Shown here piece after piece: positions 19,746 to 31,825 of a DNA stretch of 64,000 bases (the first letter of the stretch is position 1; every line of letters begins with the position of its first letter). Made by a program: the position numbers and the translations under genes. The notes under the pieces were generated by a model. That model did no database searches and was not told the origin of the DNA. It saw nothing but the letters and a program-made list of their open reading frames with translations. The stretch comes from an uncultured Pelagibacteraceae bacterium (GTDB taxonomy: Bacteria; Pseudomonadota; Alphaproteobacteria; Pelagibacterales; Pelagibacteraceae): positions 1-64,000 of the forward strand of contig CACHEU010000003.1 in assembly GCA_902578935.1 (NCBI GenBank). Direction: 5' to 3'.

Positions 19746-21071
19746 ATGTCAGAAAAAATATTAGTTCCAGCATTAGGTGAGTCGGTTACTGAAGCCACAG
19801 TTTCTAAATGGTTGAAATCGGTTGGAGAAGAAGTCGACTCAGATGAGCCGCTTGTAGAATTAGAAACTGATAAAGTAAACGTTGAAGTACCATCCCCATC
19901 TAGTGGTGTTCTGGATAAGATTGCTGTACAAGAAGGATCTACAGTTCAGGTAGGTGCTTTTTTAGGCAGTGTTAGCCAAGGTGATTCAAAAATAATTAAT
20001 AAAACTGAAGAAAAAGAATATACGCCTCCAGAAAAAAAAGAAGAACCAATGTCTCTTTACGAAGAGAAAATTGATAAACCTAAAAAAATTAGCAAAAAGA
20101 AAAAGAAAAGTACCAATGGTACAAAGCCATTAATTTTAGAGGAGGAGGGAGCTCAGCCAGCTCTTATTTTAGAAGAAGAACACAAAGAGGATAAACCAGA
20201 AACAACTAAAAGAAAAAAAACCGCATCTCCATCAGCTAGAAAAATTGCCCAAGAGAGAAATATCAATTTAGAAGAGATAAAAGGTAGTGGAAAACATGGA
20301 ATGGTTATGAAAGGTGATCTCTTAGATCTTATGGGATCTAAACCTGGTCCAAACCTTAAAAAAATAAAAGACGGACCAGAGGAAAGAATTAAAATGACTA
20401 GGTTGAGGCTGACTATAGCTAAAAGACTCAAGGAAGCACAAAATAACGCGGCAATGCTAACAACTTTTAATGAAGTTGATATGTTTAGCATAATGGAAAT
20501 AAGAAAAAATTATCAAGAAGAATTCCAAAGAAAATATTCTGTAAAATTAGGTTTCATGTCTTTTTTTGTAAAAGCTTGTATTACTGCACTAAAAAATTAT
20601 CCTGCAATCAACGCAGAAATTCAAGATGAGGAAATAGTTTATAAAAATTATTATAATATTAGTTTTGCAGTTGGTACAGACAGAGGTTTGGTAGTTCCAG
20701 TTTTAAGAAATCCAGACGAAATGTCATTTGCTGATATTGAAAAAAATATTTTATCCCTTGGAGAAAAAGCAAGAAATGGGAAAATTACAATTAACGATTT
20801 ACAGGGCGGAACTTTTACTATTACCAATGGAGGTATTTACGGTTCAATGCTTTCAACTCCAATACTAAATCCGCCTCAATCAGGAGTCCTAGGTATGCAT
20901 AATATAATAGAACGTCCAGTAGTTGTTGATGGAGCGGTAACAATTCGTCCAATGATGTATTTAGCCCTATCCTACGATCACAGAATTGTGGACGGCAAAG
21001 AGGCTGTTTCATTTTTAAAAAATGTTAAAGACTCTCTAGAAGAGCCAAGAAGACTTTTTCTAAACGTTTAA
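19746..21071 (+). CDS. sucB: 2-oxoglutarate dehydrogenase E2 (dihydrolipoyl succinyltransferase)
   Basis: Conventional E2 layout in 441 residues: one lipoyl domain (residues 2-77) with the lipoyl-Lys in [14 protein letters not shown] (K43), a long charged linker (about 80-155), a peripheral-subunit-binding domain around [21 protein letters not shown], and the catalytic domain ending [15 protein letters not shown] with the His and Asp of the active site. This normal E2 is a useful contrast with the lipoyl-less pyruvate dehydrogenase E2 at 59771-60688. lpd follows after four bases. Confidence 0.98.
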   Translation: MSEKILVPALGESVTEATVSKWLKSVGEEVDSDEPLVELETDKVNVEVPSPSSGVLDKIAVQEGSTVQVGAFLGSVSQGDSKIINKTEEKEYTPPEKKEEPMSLYEEKIDKPKKISKKKKKSTNGTKPLILEEEGAQPALILEEEHKEDKPETTKRKKTASPSARKIAQERNINLEEIKGSGKHGMVMKGDLLDLMGSKPGPNLKKIKDGPEERIKMTRLRLTIAKRLKEAQNNAAMLTTFNEVDMFSIMEIRKNYQEEFQRKYSVKLGFMSFFVKACITALKNYPAINAEIQDEEIVYKNYYNISFAVGTDRGLVVPVLRNPDEMSFADIEKNILSLGEKARNGKITINDLQGGTFTITNGGIYGSMLSTPILNPPQSGVLGMHNIIERPVVVDGAVTIRPMMYLALSYDHRIVDGKEAVSFLKNVKDSLEEPRRLFLNV

Positions 21072-21075
21072 ACCA

Positions 21076-22479
21076 ATGGAAGAAAATTTTGATCTCTTAG
21101 TTATAGGCGGTGGGCCTGGAGGTTACGTTTGTGCCATTAGAGCAGCACAACTTGGATTAAAGACTGGCTGTATAGAGTCCAGGGGAACTCTTGGGGGCAC
21201 TTGTTTGAATGTAGGATGCATACCTTCCAAAAGCTTATTGAATTCATCCGAACTATTCTACAAAGCAAAAAATAATTTTGGTAATCTTGGTATAGAAACA
21301 GGCGAGATTAAATTAAATTTAAAAAAAATGATGACAAACAAAAGTAAGTCTGTACAAATTTTAACTAAAGGTGTTGAGTTTTTATTTAAAAAAAATAAAG
21401 TTTCCTATATTAAAGGCAAGGGAGTTCTTTTTTCAAAAAATAATGTTGTAGTCTATCAGGACAATAAAAAAACATCTTATAAAGCAAAAAATATTGTAAT
21501 TGCTACTGGATCATCATCTCTTCCTTTATCCGGGGTTAATATAGATGAAAAGAATATAATTTCATCCACCGGAGCCCTTACTTTAGAGAAAGTTCCTCAA
21601 AATTTAGCTGTAATAGGAGGAGGATATATAGGGCTTGAAATGGGCTCGGTATGGGCGCGATTGGGTTCAAAAGTTACGGTAATTGAGTTTTTGGATCATA
21701 TTACGCCTGGCATGGATAGAGAGATATCGAAAGAATTTGAAAAAATTTTAACAAAGCAAGGAATAAAATTTAAATTAAATAGTAGGGTAACGTCAGTAAA
21801 AACCCTACAAGACAAGTTAATAGTACAATTCACTAATAATAATACTAAGGCACAAGAAAACTTAGAATGTGATAAAGTTCTGGTTTCTGTAGGTAGAAAA
21901 CCCTACACAGAAGGTCTTAATTTATCAAAGATTGGTGTCAAGAAAGACGAAAAAGGAAGGATAGAGGTAAATAAAAAATTTCAAACTTCTATTCCCAACA
22001 TTTTTGCAATAGGAGATGTTATTAAGGGTCCAATGTTAGCTCATAAGGCCGAAGAGGAGGGAATTGCAGTTGCAGAAATATTAGCAGGACAATCTGGTCA
22101 TGTAAATTATAACGTGATACCTGGTGTAGTCTATACATCCCCAGAAGTTGCTACAGTTGGAAAAACAGAAGAAGAGCTTAAAAAAGAAAAAATTAATTAT
22201 AAAATTGGAAAATTTCCGTTTCTTGCTAATTCAAGAGCCAAAGTTAATAATGAATCAGAAGGATTTGTAAAAATTTTGGCAGACTCAAAAACGGATAAAG
22301 TTTTAGGAGTGCATATAATAGGTCCACACTGCGGAGACATGATTGCGGAAATGGGTTTAGCTATGGAATTCGGAGCTAGCTCAGAAGATATTGCAAGAAC
22401 TTGTCATGCTCACCCCACACATACTGAGGCAATAAAAGAGGCTGCATTAGCAGTCGACAAAAGACCTATTCATTTTTAG
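21076..22479 (+). CDS. lpd: Dihydrolipoamide dehydrogenase (E3)
   Basis: FAD enzyme that reoxidises lipoamide with NAD. The 467-residue protein shows GGGPGGYVCAIRAAQLG at the N-terminus, the redox-active disulfide in GGTCLNVGCIPSK (C43 and C48), the second dinucleotide motif AVIGGGYIGLEMG and the C-terminal catalytic HAHPTHTEA. It completes the sucABlpd set. It is the only E3 gene seen in the window, so it may also serve the pyruvate dehydrogenase genes at 59771-63721 (inference). Confidence 0.97.
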   Translation: MEENFDLLVIGGGPGGYVCAIRAAQLGLKTGCIESRGTLGGTCLNVGCIPSKSLLNSSELFYKAKNNFGNLGIETGEIKLNLKKMMTNKSKSVQILTKGVEFLFKKNKVSYIKGKGVLFSKNNVVVYQDNKKTSYKAKNIVIATGSSSLPLSGVNIDEKNIISSTGALTLEKVPQNLAVIGGGYIGLEMGSVWARLGSKVTVIEFLDHITPGMDREISKEFEKILTKQGIKFKLNSRVTSVKTLQDKLIVQFTNNNTKAQENLECDKVLVSVGRKPYTEGLNLSKIGVKKDEKGRIEVNKKFQTSIPNIFAIGDVIKGPMLAHKAEEEGIAVAEILAGQSGHVNYNVIPGVVYTSPEVATVGKTEEELKKEKINYKIGKFPFLANSRAKVNNESEGFVKILADSKTDKVLGVHIIGPHCGDMIAEMGLAMEFGASSEDIARTCHAHPTHTEAIKEAALAVDKRPIHF

Positions 22480-22502
22480 AAAAAGTTAATTTTTATTAGC
22501 AA

Positions 22503-24458
22503 ATGAAAGTACCAGTTCTTATCCCAAGAATTTTTGATCATCCCCACACTTATTCCTCTGGAAAATTTGGAAAACTAAAACCAGGCTCAATAGTTCTTGT
22601 TCCTTTTGGTAAGGAAAAAGAAGTAGGGGTAATTTGGGATAAACAAGAGGAAACAAAGAGAAAATTTAAAATTAAAACTATTTTAGAAAAAAAATCAATT
22701 TCTTTTGATGAAAATATAGTAAAATTTATTAATTGGTTTTCACTTTACAATCTCGTTCCAAAAGGTATGGTTTTAAAAATGTTTTTAGGAGATAAGTCTT
22801 TTTCTTCTAAAAATTTTGATTTACCCTCTGACGTTGTAAGCAAAAAGAAAATCAAATTTAATTTAAGCTCTCAACAAAAAAAATGTTTAAAGGATATAAA
22901 TAGTTTTGGAAGTAAATTCAATGTGACTTTACTTCAGGGAGTTACTGGCTCAGGAAAAACGATTGTTTATTTTGAAAAAATTAGAGAAACAATTATAAAA
23001 AATAAACAAACATTAGTTTTGTTACCTGAAATATTTTTAACGAGTCAATTCAACAAAAGATTTGAAGACTATTTTGGATTTAAGCCAGCTGTTTGGCATT
23101 CAAAAATAACAAAAAAAAATAGAAAAATAATGTGGCAAAATATTATGAACGGTAAAATAAAATTAGTTGTAGGTGCAAGATCATCTTTATTTTTACCTTT
23201 TAAAAATCTTGGGTTTATAGTTGTTGATGAAGAGCACGATTCTTCATACAAACAGGATGAAGGCATAAGGTATAATGCCAGGGATATGGCAATCTATAGA
23301 GCTTCTATAGAAAATATACCAATTTTATTATCGACATCTATCCCTTCTTTGGAGACCTATAGAAATATAAAAAATAAAAAATATAATTTTACAAAATTAG
23401 AAAAAAGATACAAAAATTTTTCACTTCCAAATACAGAGATAGTTAATTTAAGTTTAAATAAAAAAAATAAAAATATTTGGTTAGATATTAAAACTTTAAA
23501 CTTAGTAAAAAAGTATTTACAAAAAAAAGAACAAGTTCTTTTCTTTGTAAATAGGAGAGGATACGCTCCCTTCATGATTTGTAAAAACTGTGGAAACAAA
23601 CTTTCCTGTCCTAATTGTTCAATTTTTTTAACATTTCATAAACACCTAAACAAAGCAATGTGCCATCACTGTGGATATAAAACAAACACAAAACAAACGT
23701 GTAAAAAAACAAATTTAAATTGTGAATTTCAAATGTACGGACCAGGCGTAGAGAAAATTTTTTCAGAATTAAAACAAATTTTTCCAGACAAGATAATAAA
23801 AATTTTATCAAGTGATTTTCTTAATAAAAAAAAAGAAACTCTAAATTTATTGAATGATATAGAAAGAAATAAAATTAATATTCTTGTTGGAACACAACTA
23901 ATTTCAAAAGGTTTTAACTTTCCAAGCTTGAATTGTATTGTCGTTGTAGATGCTGATTTTTCTGGAATGGGTTTTGATTTAAGATCAAATGAAAAAAACA
24001 TTCAGCTCTATAATCAGCTCAGCGGAAGAGCTGGTCGTTTTAGCAAAGACTCACTTATTATATATCAAACATTTGATCCATCTGACAAAACTTTAAATAG
24101 TATAATCGAAAATAAACAAGAAAAATTTTTTGAAGAGGAAATTTATTTACGTGAGCAAAAAAATCTTCCACCATTTAGCAGGTTAATTGCTTTTATAATC
24201 TCTTCAAAAAATGAACGAGAAAGTTATTTAGAAGCCCAAAAAATTAAAAGGAGTCTATCACTATTAAAAGATGCTGATATACTGGGCCCAGTTTCATCCC
24301 CAATATTCAAAATTAAAAACAAATATAGAACGAGATTATTGTTAAGATCAAAGAGCAATATTTTTATTCAAAAAGATATTAGTAAAATCTTAAAAAAAAT
24401 AAATATTTCAAAAAAAATAAAACTTACAGTTGATGTTGATCCTCTAAATTTTAGTTAA
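22503..24458 (+). CDS. priA: Primosomal protein N' (PriA helicase)
   Basis: Superfamily 2 helicase that reloads the replisome at collapsed forks. The 651-residue protein has Walker A GVTGSGKT (about residue 141), DEEHDSSYKQDEGIRYNARD in motif II region, and SGRAGR in motif VI. The zinc region holds CKNCGNKLSCPNCS and CHHCG as CxxC pairs, but the fourth pair is C-x6-C (CKKTNLNC) instead of the usual CPxC. The N-terminal 3'-DNA-binding domain is present. It precedes the atp genes with a gap of 89 bases, which contains the atp leader. Confidence 0.95.
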   Translation: MKVPVLIPRIFDHPHTYSSGKFGKLKPGSIVLVPFGKEKEVGVIWDKQEETKRKFKIKTILEKKSISFDENIVKFINWFSLYNLVPKGMVLKMFLGDKSFSSKNFDLPSDVVSKKKIKFNLSSQQKKCLKDINSFGSKFNVTLLQGVTGSGKTIVYFEKIRETIIKNKQTLVLLPEIFLTSQFNKRFEDYFGFKPAVWHSKITKKNRKIMWQNIMNGKIKLVVGARSSLFLPFKNLGFIVVDEEHDSSYKQDEGIRYNARDMAIYRASIENIPILLSTSIPSLETYRNIKNKKYNFTKLEKRYKNFSLPNTEIVNLSLNKKNKNIWLDIKTLNLVKKYLQKKEQVLFFVNRRGYAPFMICKNCGNKLSCPNCSIFLTFHKHLNKAMCHHCGYKTNTKQTCKKTNLNCEFQMYGPGVEKIFSELKQIFPDKIIKILSSDFLNKKKETLNLLNDIERNKINILVGTQLISKGFNFPSLNCIVVVDADFSGMGFDLRSNEKNIQLYNQLSGRAGRFSKDSLIIYQTFDPSDKTLNSIIENKQEKFFEEEIYLREQKNLPPFSRLIAFIISSKNERESYLEAQKIKRSLSLLKDADILGPVSSPIFKIKNKYRTRLLLRSKSNIFIQKDISKILKKINISKKIKLTVDVDPLNFS

Positions 24459-24476
24459 TCTGCGTTCCAATCACAC

Positions 24477-24547
24477 TTGAACAGACCATTTTCCTGTGAT
24501 ACGAAATCCCGTAAATTCTTTAATCAAATCGACACGGGAAATAAACA
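24477..24547 (+). promoter_or_regulatory. Candidate atp promoter and leader hairpin
   Basis: The 89-base gap before atpH is GC-richer than its surroundings. A possible promoter is TTGAAC (24477-24482), 17 bases, TACGAA (24500-24505); the -10 matches consensus poorly. Downstream, TCCCGT (24507-24512) can pair with ACGGGA (24534-24539) across a 21-base loop, and the right arm contains the only SD-like bases (GGGA) before the TTG start. The hairpin would hide them. Both elements are inferences from inspection. Confidence 0.35.
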
Positions 24548-25105
24548 TTGAGTAAAAATAGAACTTTTTCATCAGAGATATCCCAAAGATATGCATTGGC
24601 ACTTTATGAACTGTCAAAGGAAGGAAATGCAACCGAAGAATTTATGTCCAATATGATTACTTTCATGAAAATTTTTAACTCCAATCAAAACTTAAAAAAT
24701 TTTGTTAAAAACCCAACATATTCGGTTGAAAACCAAAAAATAGTTTTTGAAAAAATATTAACTCTTATGAATTTTAACAAAATAGTAAAAAACTTCTTTT
24801 CTATATTAATAATAAAAAAAAGGATATTTTTTTTGGATACAATTGTAGAGGAATTTTTAAAGCTAATTTCTCTTAAGCGTGGAGAAATATCCGGAAGCTT
24901 AATCTCTTCAAAAAAAATTGATGAAAAAACTATCTCAGATATTGAAAGAGAAATTTCAGAAAATATTAAACGTCCGATTAAATTGAAATCCAAAATAGAC
25001 GAAAGCTTAATTGGAGGTATTATTATTCAAATAGGAAGTTTGATGATAGATACTTCTATAAAAAACAAATTACAAAAATATAGAAAATTAATGATAGAGG
25101 CTTAG
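24548..25105 (+). CDS. atpH: F1 ATP synthase delta subunit, TTG start
   Basis: Peripheral-stalk subunit linking F1 to the b subunits. The 185-residue protein has the family's N-terminal helix RYALALYEL (from residue 14) and the C-terminal [17 protein letters not shown] segment. The frame has a stop at 24542-24544 and no ATG until residue 29, beyond the conserved helix, so TTG at 24548 is the start. First of atpHAGDC; F0 genes are not here, as is usual in alphaproteobacteria. Confidence 0.93.
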   Translation: MSKNRTFSSEISQRYALALYELSKEGNATEEFMSNMITFMKIFNSNQNLKNFVKNPTYSVENQKIVFEKILTLMNFNKIVKNFFSILIIKKRIFFLDTIVEEFLKLISLKRGEISGSLISSKKIDEKTISDIEREISENIKRPIKLKSKIDESLIGGIIIQIGSLMIDTSIKNKLQKYRKLMIEA

Positions 25106-25106
25106 T

Positions 25107-26647
25107 ATGGATATAAACCCTTCAGAAATAACAAAAATTTTAAAAGAGCAAATTAAAAATTTAGGGGACAAGACAGAAGTTTCTGAAATTGGGAAAGTCC
25201 TTTCGGTTGGTGATGGTATTGCCAGAGTTTATGGTCTTGACAATGTTCAAGCTGGAGAAATGGTCGAATTTAAAGATGGGTCGAAAGGAATGGCATTAAA
25301 TTTAGAAAGCGACAATGTTGGAATTGTAATATTTGGTGATGACAAAGCAATTAAAGAAGGAGATACCGTTAAAAGAACAGGGGCAATAGTTGATGTTCCT
25401 GTAGGAAAAGAATTACTTGGGAGAGTAGTTGATGCATTAGGAAATCCAATTGATGGAAAGGAAGCCTTAAAAAAAGGAGTTAAAAGAAAAAGAGTTGAGG
25501 TAAAGGCTCCAGGAATAATTCCAAGAAAATCAGTTAGTGAGCCAATGCAAACAGGATTGAAGGCCATTGATAGTTTAATTCCAATTGGAAGAGGTCAACG
25601 TGAATTAATTATTGGTGATAGACAAACAGGAAAAACGGCTGTAGCCATTGATACAATAATTAATCAAAAAAAAATAAACGAATCTAATGATGAGAAAAAG
25701 AAACTTTATTGTATTTATGTTGCTATAGGACAAAAAAGGTCGACAGTTGCTCAAATTCTTAAAACACTTCAAGATGCTGGAGCGATGGATTATACAATCA
25801 TAGTGTCAGCTACCGCATCCGATCCTGCCCCTTTACAGTTTTTAGCGCCTTACACCGGTTGTACTTTTGGGGAATTTTTTAGAGATAACGGAATGCATGC
25901 ATTGATTATTTATGATGACTTATCTAAACAGGCTGTTGCTTACAGGCAAATGTCACTTTTATTGAGAAGACCACCTGGTAGAGAAGCATATCCAGGAGAT
26001 GTTTTTTATTTACACAGCAGGTTACTCGAACGAGCCGCTAAACTTAATGATGATAATGGAGGGGGATCACTTACAGCATTGCCAATTATAGAAACACAGG
26101 CAGGTGATGTGTCAGCCTACATACCAACTAATGTTATATCAATTACGGATGGCCAAATATTTTTGGGCACAGAATTATTTAATCAAGGAATAAGACCCGC
26201 GGTTAACGTAGGTCTTTCTGTTTCAAGAGTTGGTTCAGCTGCTCAAACCAAAGCTATGAAAAAAGTAGCTGGCTCAATTAAACTTGAATTAGCCCAGTAT
26301 CGTGAAATGGCAGCATTCGCTCAATTTGGTTCCGACCTAGACGCCTCAACTCAAAAACTTTTAAATAGAGGTTCTAAGCTTACAGAACTATTAAAACAAG
26401 ACCAATACAGCCCTATGACAGTAGCAGAGCAAGTAGTTACAGTATATGCAGGGGTCAAAGGTTATTTGGATAGCATTGATACAACACAAATTCGTTCTTT
26501 TGAAAAAGGTTTGTTAGAACTGGTAAAAAGTGAAAAACCAGAAATATTAGAGTCAATTCAGAAAAGCGGAAAAATAGAAGAAGATATAGATAAAGCTTTG
26601 TCAGAAGTTATCGCTAATTATAAAAAAACAAATTTTGAAAAAAAATA

Positions 26648-26648
<1 letters not shown>
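25107..26648 (+). CDS. atpA: F1 ATP synthase alpha subunit
   Basis: Non-catalytic nucleotide-binding subunit. 513 residues with Walker [10 protein letters not shown] near residue 170, [20 protein letters not shown] and the alpha signature [14 protein letters not shown]. The N-terminus contains the [20 protein letters not shown] beta barrel. It starts one base after the atpH stop and ends one base into atpG. Confidence 0.98.
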
Positions 26649-28947
<2,299 letters not shown>

Positions 28948-29337
28948 ATGAGTGATAATTTTAATATAGAAATCATTTCTCCGGAAAAAAAACTACTAAC
29001 AGACAAAGTAAGTTCAGCAACTATACCTTCATTTGAAGGTGAGATGACTATTTTGTCAAATCACATACCATTAATTACTTTTTTAAGACCTGGAATTCTT
29101 AAAATTAATGGTAGTAAGGAAATACAGTATTTCCTTGAGGAAGGTACAGTAGAGTTTTCTAATAATAACTTAACAATTTTGTCTTCTACGATTATAGAGA
29201 TTAGTGCTCTTTCAAGCGAAAAAATATCTAAGATGATAGAAGATGGTAAAAATCAACTTAACCAGGAAAATTTGAATGATAAAACACGCTATGTTGTTTC
29301 TCACAAAATAGATTGTTTATCTAGAATTAATTTATAG
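28948..29337 (+). CDS. atpC: F1 ATP synthase epsilon subunit
   Basis: Regulatory and coupling subunit; 129 residues. The N-terminal beta sandwich is visible in ISPEKKLLTDKVSSATIPSFEGEMTIL and the HIPLITFLRPG strand. The C-terminal helical part is short, as in many alphaproteobacteria. Its 3' end overlaps the oppositely oriented rppH by 11 bases, so transcription of the two genes converges with no room for a separate terminator. Confidence 0.94.
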   Translation: MSDNFNIEIISPEKKLLTDKVSSATIPSFEGEMTILSNHIPLITFLRPGILKINGSKEIQYFLEEGTVEFSNNNLTILSSTIIEISALSSEKISKMIEDGKNQLNQENLNDKTRYVVSHKIDCLSRINL

Positions 29338-29800
29338 AATCTCTAATTTTGGGCAAAAGCTCTTCATAAACTTTTTTTTTAAACTCTACAATTACCCCAG
29401 GTAAGCTTTCAATATCTAACCACTTCCACTCAATGAACTCATGGTTGCTTGTTTTGAGGTCAATCTCATTATCCTTGCCCAAAAATTTTACTATAAACCA
29501 TTTTTGTTTTTGACCCCTGTATTTTCCTTTCCAAATTTTTCCCAAAAGATTTTTAGGCAATTCATATTCTGACCAACCGTCTATTTCTTTTAATATTTCA
29601 ATATTATTTATCCCTGTTTCTTCTTCTAATTCCCTTTTCATAGCATCTATCAATTTTTCACCTTCATTAACCCCACCCTGGGGCATTTGCCATTTATCCA
29701 CTGGATTATCTTTTCTTTTTCCTACAAAAACTTTATTTTTGTCATTTAAAACTATGACCCCAACACCAAGTCTTAAGGGGAGCACTTTATGTCCGTTCAT
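29327..29800 (-). CDS. rppH: RNA pyrophosphohydrolase (Nudix)
   Basis: Removes pyrophosphate from mRNA 5' ends and starts RNA decay. The 157-residue protein shows RLGVGVIVLN at the N-terminus, KWQMPQGGV and a full Nudix box at residues 42-64 (GGVNEGE...RELEEETGI). The W-Y-K-G segment LGKIWKGKYRGQKQKWF is typical of RppH rather than other Nudix enzymes. Last gene of the minus-strand cluster ctpA-rppH; start overlaps the ctpA stop by four bases. Confidence 0.93.
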   Translation of the reverse strand: MNGHKVLPLRLGVGVIVLNDKNKVFVGKRKDNPVDKWQMPQGGVNEGEKLIDAMKRELEEETGINNIEILKEIDGWSEYELPKNLLGKIWKGKYRGQKQKWFIVKFLGKDNEIDLKTSNHEFIEWKWLDIESLPGVIVEFKKKVYEELLPKIRDSIN

Positions 29801-30930
29801 ATTGTTAATAATTTAACAGCGTAACTTAACTGATTATCCGAAGAACTATCAATCTTGAAATCTTTTCCTTCTTCTTCAATGAAAATATCAGGAGCAACTC
29901 CAACTTCCGAAATAGATTTGCCAGATGGTAAGTAATATTTAGAAACAGTTATTCTAATACCTCCTCCATCACTCAATGGTATTATTGACTGAACAGATCC
30001 TTTTCCGTATGTATGTTCACCTAAAACAATTGCTCTTTTATGATCCTTTAGTGCTCCCGCTACTATTTCTGATGCTGAAGCCGACCCACCATTTATTAAA
30101 ACAATTAATGGTTTGCCTTTTACTTTATCACCCTTTTTTGCAAAAAATCTTCTATTCTCTATTAGCCTTCTTCCTTTTGTTGAAACAATTTCTCCATCGG
30201 TCAAAAAGAAATCCGTCACATTTATTGCCTGGGTTAATAATCCACCAGGATTGTTTCTAAGATCAAGAATATATGCAACAGGCTTGTCTTTTTGTTCAAA
30301 TTTATTAATTTTTTTAACTAATTGATTACTACTATTATTATTGAAGGCTTTTAGTCTTAAGTAACCAATATTTTTTTCAATTATTTTGGCCTCTACAGAT
30401 TGCACCTGAATTATTTCTCTCTTAATATTTTTTTCTAAAGCTTTTTTTTCACCTTTTCTTCTAATTGTTAGGTTAATCGTCGAACCAACTGGTCCTCTCA
30501 TAAGTTTCACTGCTTCCATTAATGTTTTTCCTTGGACTTGGACACCATCTATTTTAACTATATAGTCTCCAGCTTTAATTCCTGCTTTTTCAGCAGGAGT
30601 TCCGGCAATCGGAGAAATTACTTTCACTACTCCTGCCTCCATTCCAACTTCAATACCTAGACCACCAAACTCACCCTTCGTGTCTGTCTCTATACCTTTG
30701 AAGATTTCAGGATTCATGTAAGCAGAATAAGGATCCAGAGACTGCAAAGCGCCATTTATTGCAGAATCAATCATTTCTGATTGATCAACCTCATCTACAT
30801 ATTCTTTTTTTATTTTTTCTAATACCTCGCTGAACAAATCTATCTTTTCGTAGAGATTTTCACTTGTTTTTGCATAAACATTTTTGCTTAAAAGAAAAAA
30901 GATGAAAAGAATTTTTAAAGCATTATTCAT
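29797..30930 (-). CDS. ctpA: C-terminal processing protease (S41 peptidase)
   Basis: Periplasmic tail-specific protease that trims cell-wall hydrolases or other envelope proteins. 377 residues: signal peptide at 1-20 (ending VYA), a PDZ domain with GGLGIEVGME and AGIKAGDYIVKIDG, then the S41 core with YILDLRNNPGGLL, the nucleophile in NGGSASASEIVAG and the catalytic Lys in TYGKGSVQ. The gene order rsfS-ctpA-rppH is common in alphaproteobacteria, where a murein hydrolase activator often sits between rsfS and ctpA; that gene is missing here. Confidence 0.95.
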   Translation of the reverse strand: MNNALKILFIFFLLSKNVYAKTSENLYEKIDLFSEVLEKIKKEYVDEVDQSEMIDSAINGALQSLDPYSAYMNPEIFKGIETDTKGEFGGLGIEVGMEAGVVKVISPIAGTPAEKAGIKAGDYIVKIDGVQVQGKTLMEAVKLMRGPVGSTINLTIRRKGEKKALEKNIKREIIQVQSVEAKIIEKNIGYLRLKAFNNNSSNQLVKKINKFEQKDKPVAYILDLRNNPGGLLTQAINVTDFFLTDGEIVSTKGRRLIENRRFFAKKGDKVKGKPLIVLINGGSASASEIVAGALKDHKRAIVLGEHTYGKGSVQSIIPLSDGGGIRITVSKYYLPSGKSISEVGVAPDIFIEEEGKDFKIDSSSDNQLSYAVKLLTI

Positions 30931-31277
30931 ATTATAATCTCTTTTTTGTTAGTTGGATCGCACCACATTTTCTCCAGGTCATAAAACTTCCTTTTTTCAG
31001 GATGGAAGATATGAACAATTATGTCAATAGCATCTATTAATTTCCATTCTTTGCTTGTTTTTCCTTCAATTTTAAATTGACCAATACCGTTTTCTCCTAA
31101 TTTTTTAACTACTATTTCGGACAAAGATTGAATGTGTCTGGAGGAGCTTCCGGAAGCTATAATCATATAGTCAGCTATAGAGGACTTTCCCCTTAAACTT
31201 ATTGTCACGATATTTTTAGCTTTATTTTGATTTAAAGTTTTTTCTATTATTTTTTTTATTTTTGAAACTTCCATCAA
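30927..31277 (-). CDS. rsfS: Ribosome silencing factor RsfS
   Basis: Binds L14 and blocks subunit joining during starvation. The 116-residue protein contains the DUF143 pattern: ADYMIIASGSSSRHIQSLS near residues 33-51, SKEWKLIDAIDIIVHIFHPE near 80-99, and the closing YDLEKMW. It overlaps ctpA and nadD by four bases each (ATGA), a typical nadD-rsfS pair. Confidence 0.94.
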   Translation of the reverse strand: MMEVSKIKKIIEKTLNQNKAKNIVTISLRGKSSIADYMIIASGSSSRHIQSLSEIVVKKLGENGIGQFKIEGKTSKEWKLIDAIDIIVHIFHPEKRKFYDLEKMWCDPTNKKEIII

Positions 31278-31822
31278 TTTCTATATTTTAAATAATTTTC
31301 TCTTATTTTTGAAGAAGAAATATCAACTTTTTTTGATCTTAAAAATAATACTTTATCTCTTCCAAGAGTTTTTAGAGCCTTGCATGTTAAGGTTTTTTTA
31401 ACATATCCAGTTCTGGGAAAAACAACAATTTTACACAGATCTGCAATTCTCTTCCATTGATCCCATTTATGAAATTTTATAAGATTATCTGATCCCATCA
31501 GAAAAAAAATTTTTGATTTGTTATTCTTTTTTATATATTTAATCAGGTCTATAGTTTTTGAAGATTTTATTAATTTATCAAAACTTTTAATTTTTATTTT
31601 TTTTATTTTATTCACTTTTTTCTTTGAAAGAGCGACTCTTTTTTCTAGTGTTACAGAAGGTGGTTTTTTCAAGGGATTTTTTTTTGTTATAGCCCAGATT
31701 AGTAATGAAAGTTTTAATTTTTTTATAGCAAATTTTGAAATTTCTACATGACCTATGTGTGGAGGATCAAAAGTTCCTCCCAAAACCCCGATTTTTTTTA
31801 ACCTTTTTTTTGAGGTTTTCAT
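31274..31822 (-). CDS. nadD: Nicotinate-nucleotide adenylyltransferase
   Basis: Makes deamido-NAD from nicotinate mononucleotide and ATP. 182 residues with the nucleotidyltransferase motif GVLGGTFDPPHIGHVEIS at 12-29 and the second signature ISSSKIREN near the C-terminus. The substrate segment FFLMGSDNLIKFHKWDQW is also typical. It follows proA by three bases and overlaps rsfS. Confidence 0.95.
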   Translation of the reverse strand: MKTSKKRLKKIGVLGGTFDPPHIGHVEISKFAIKKLKLSLLIWAITKKNPLKKPPSVTLEKRVALSKKKVNKIKKIKIKSFDKLIKSSKTIDLIKYIKKNNKSKIFFLMGSDNLIKFHKWDQWKRIADLCKIVVFPRTGYVKKTLTCKALKTLGRDKVLFLRSKKVDISSSKIRENYLKYRN

Positions 31823-31825
31823 TTA

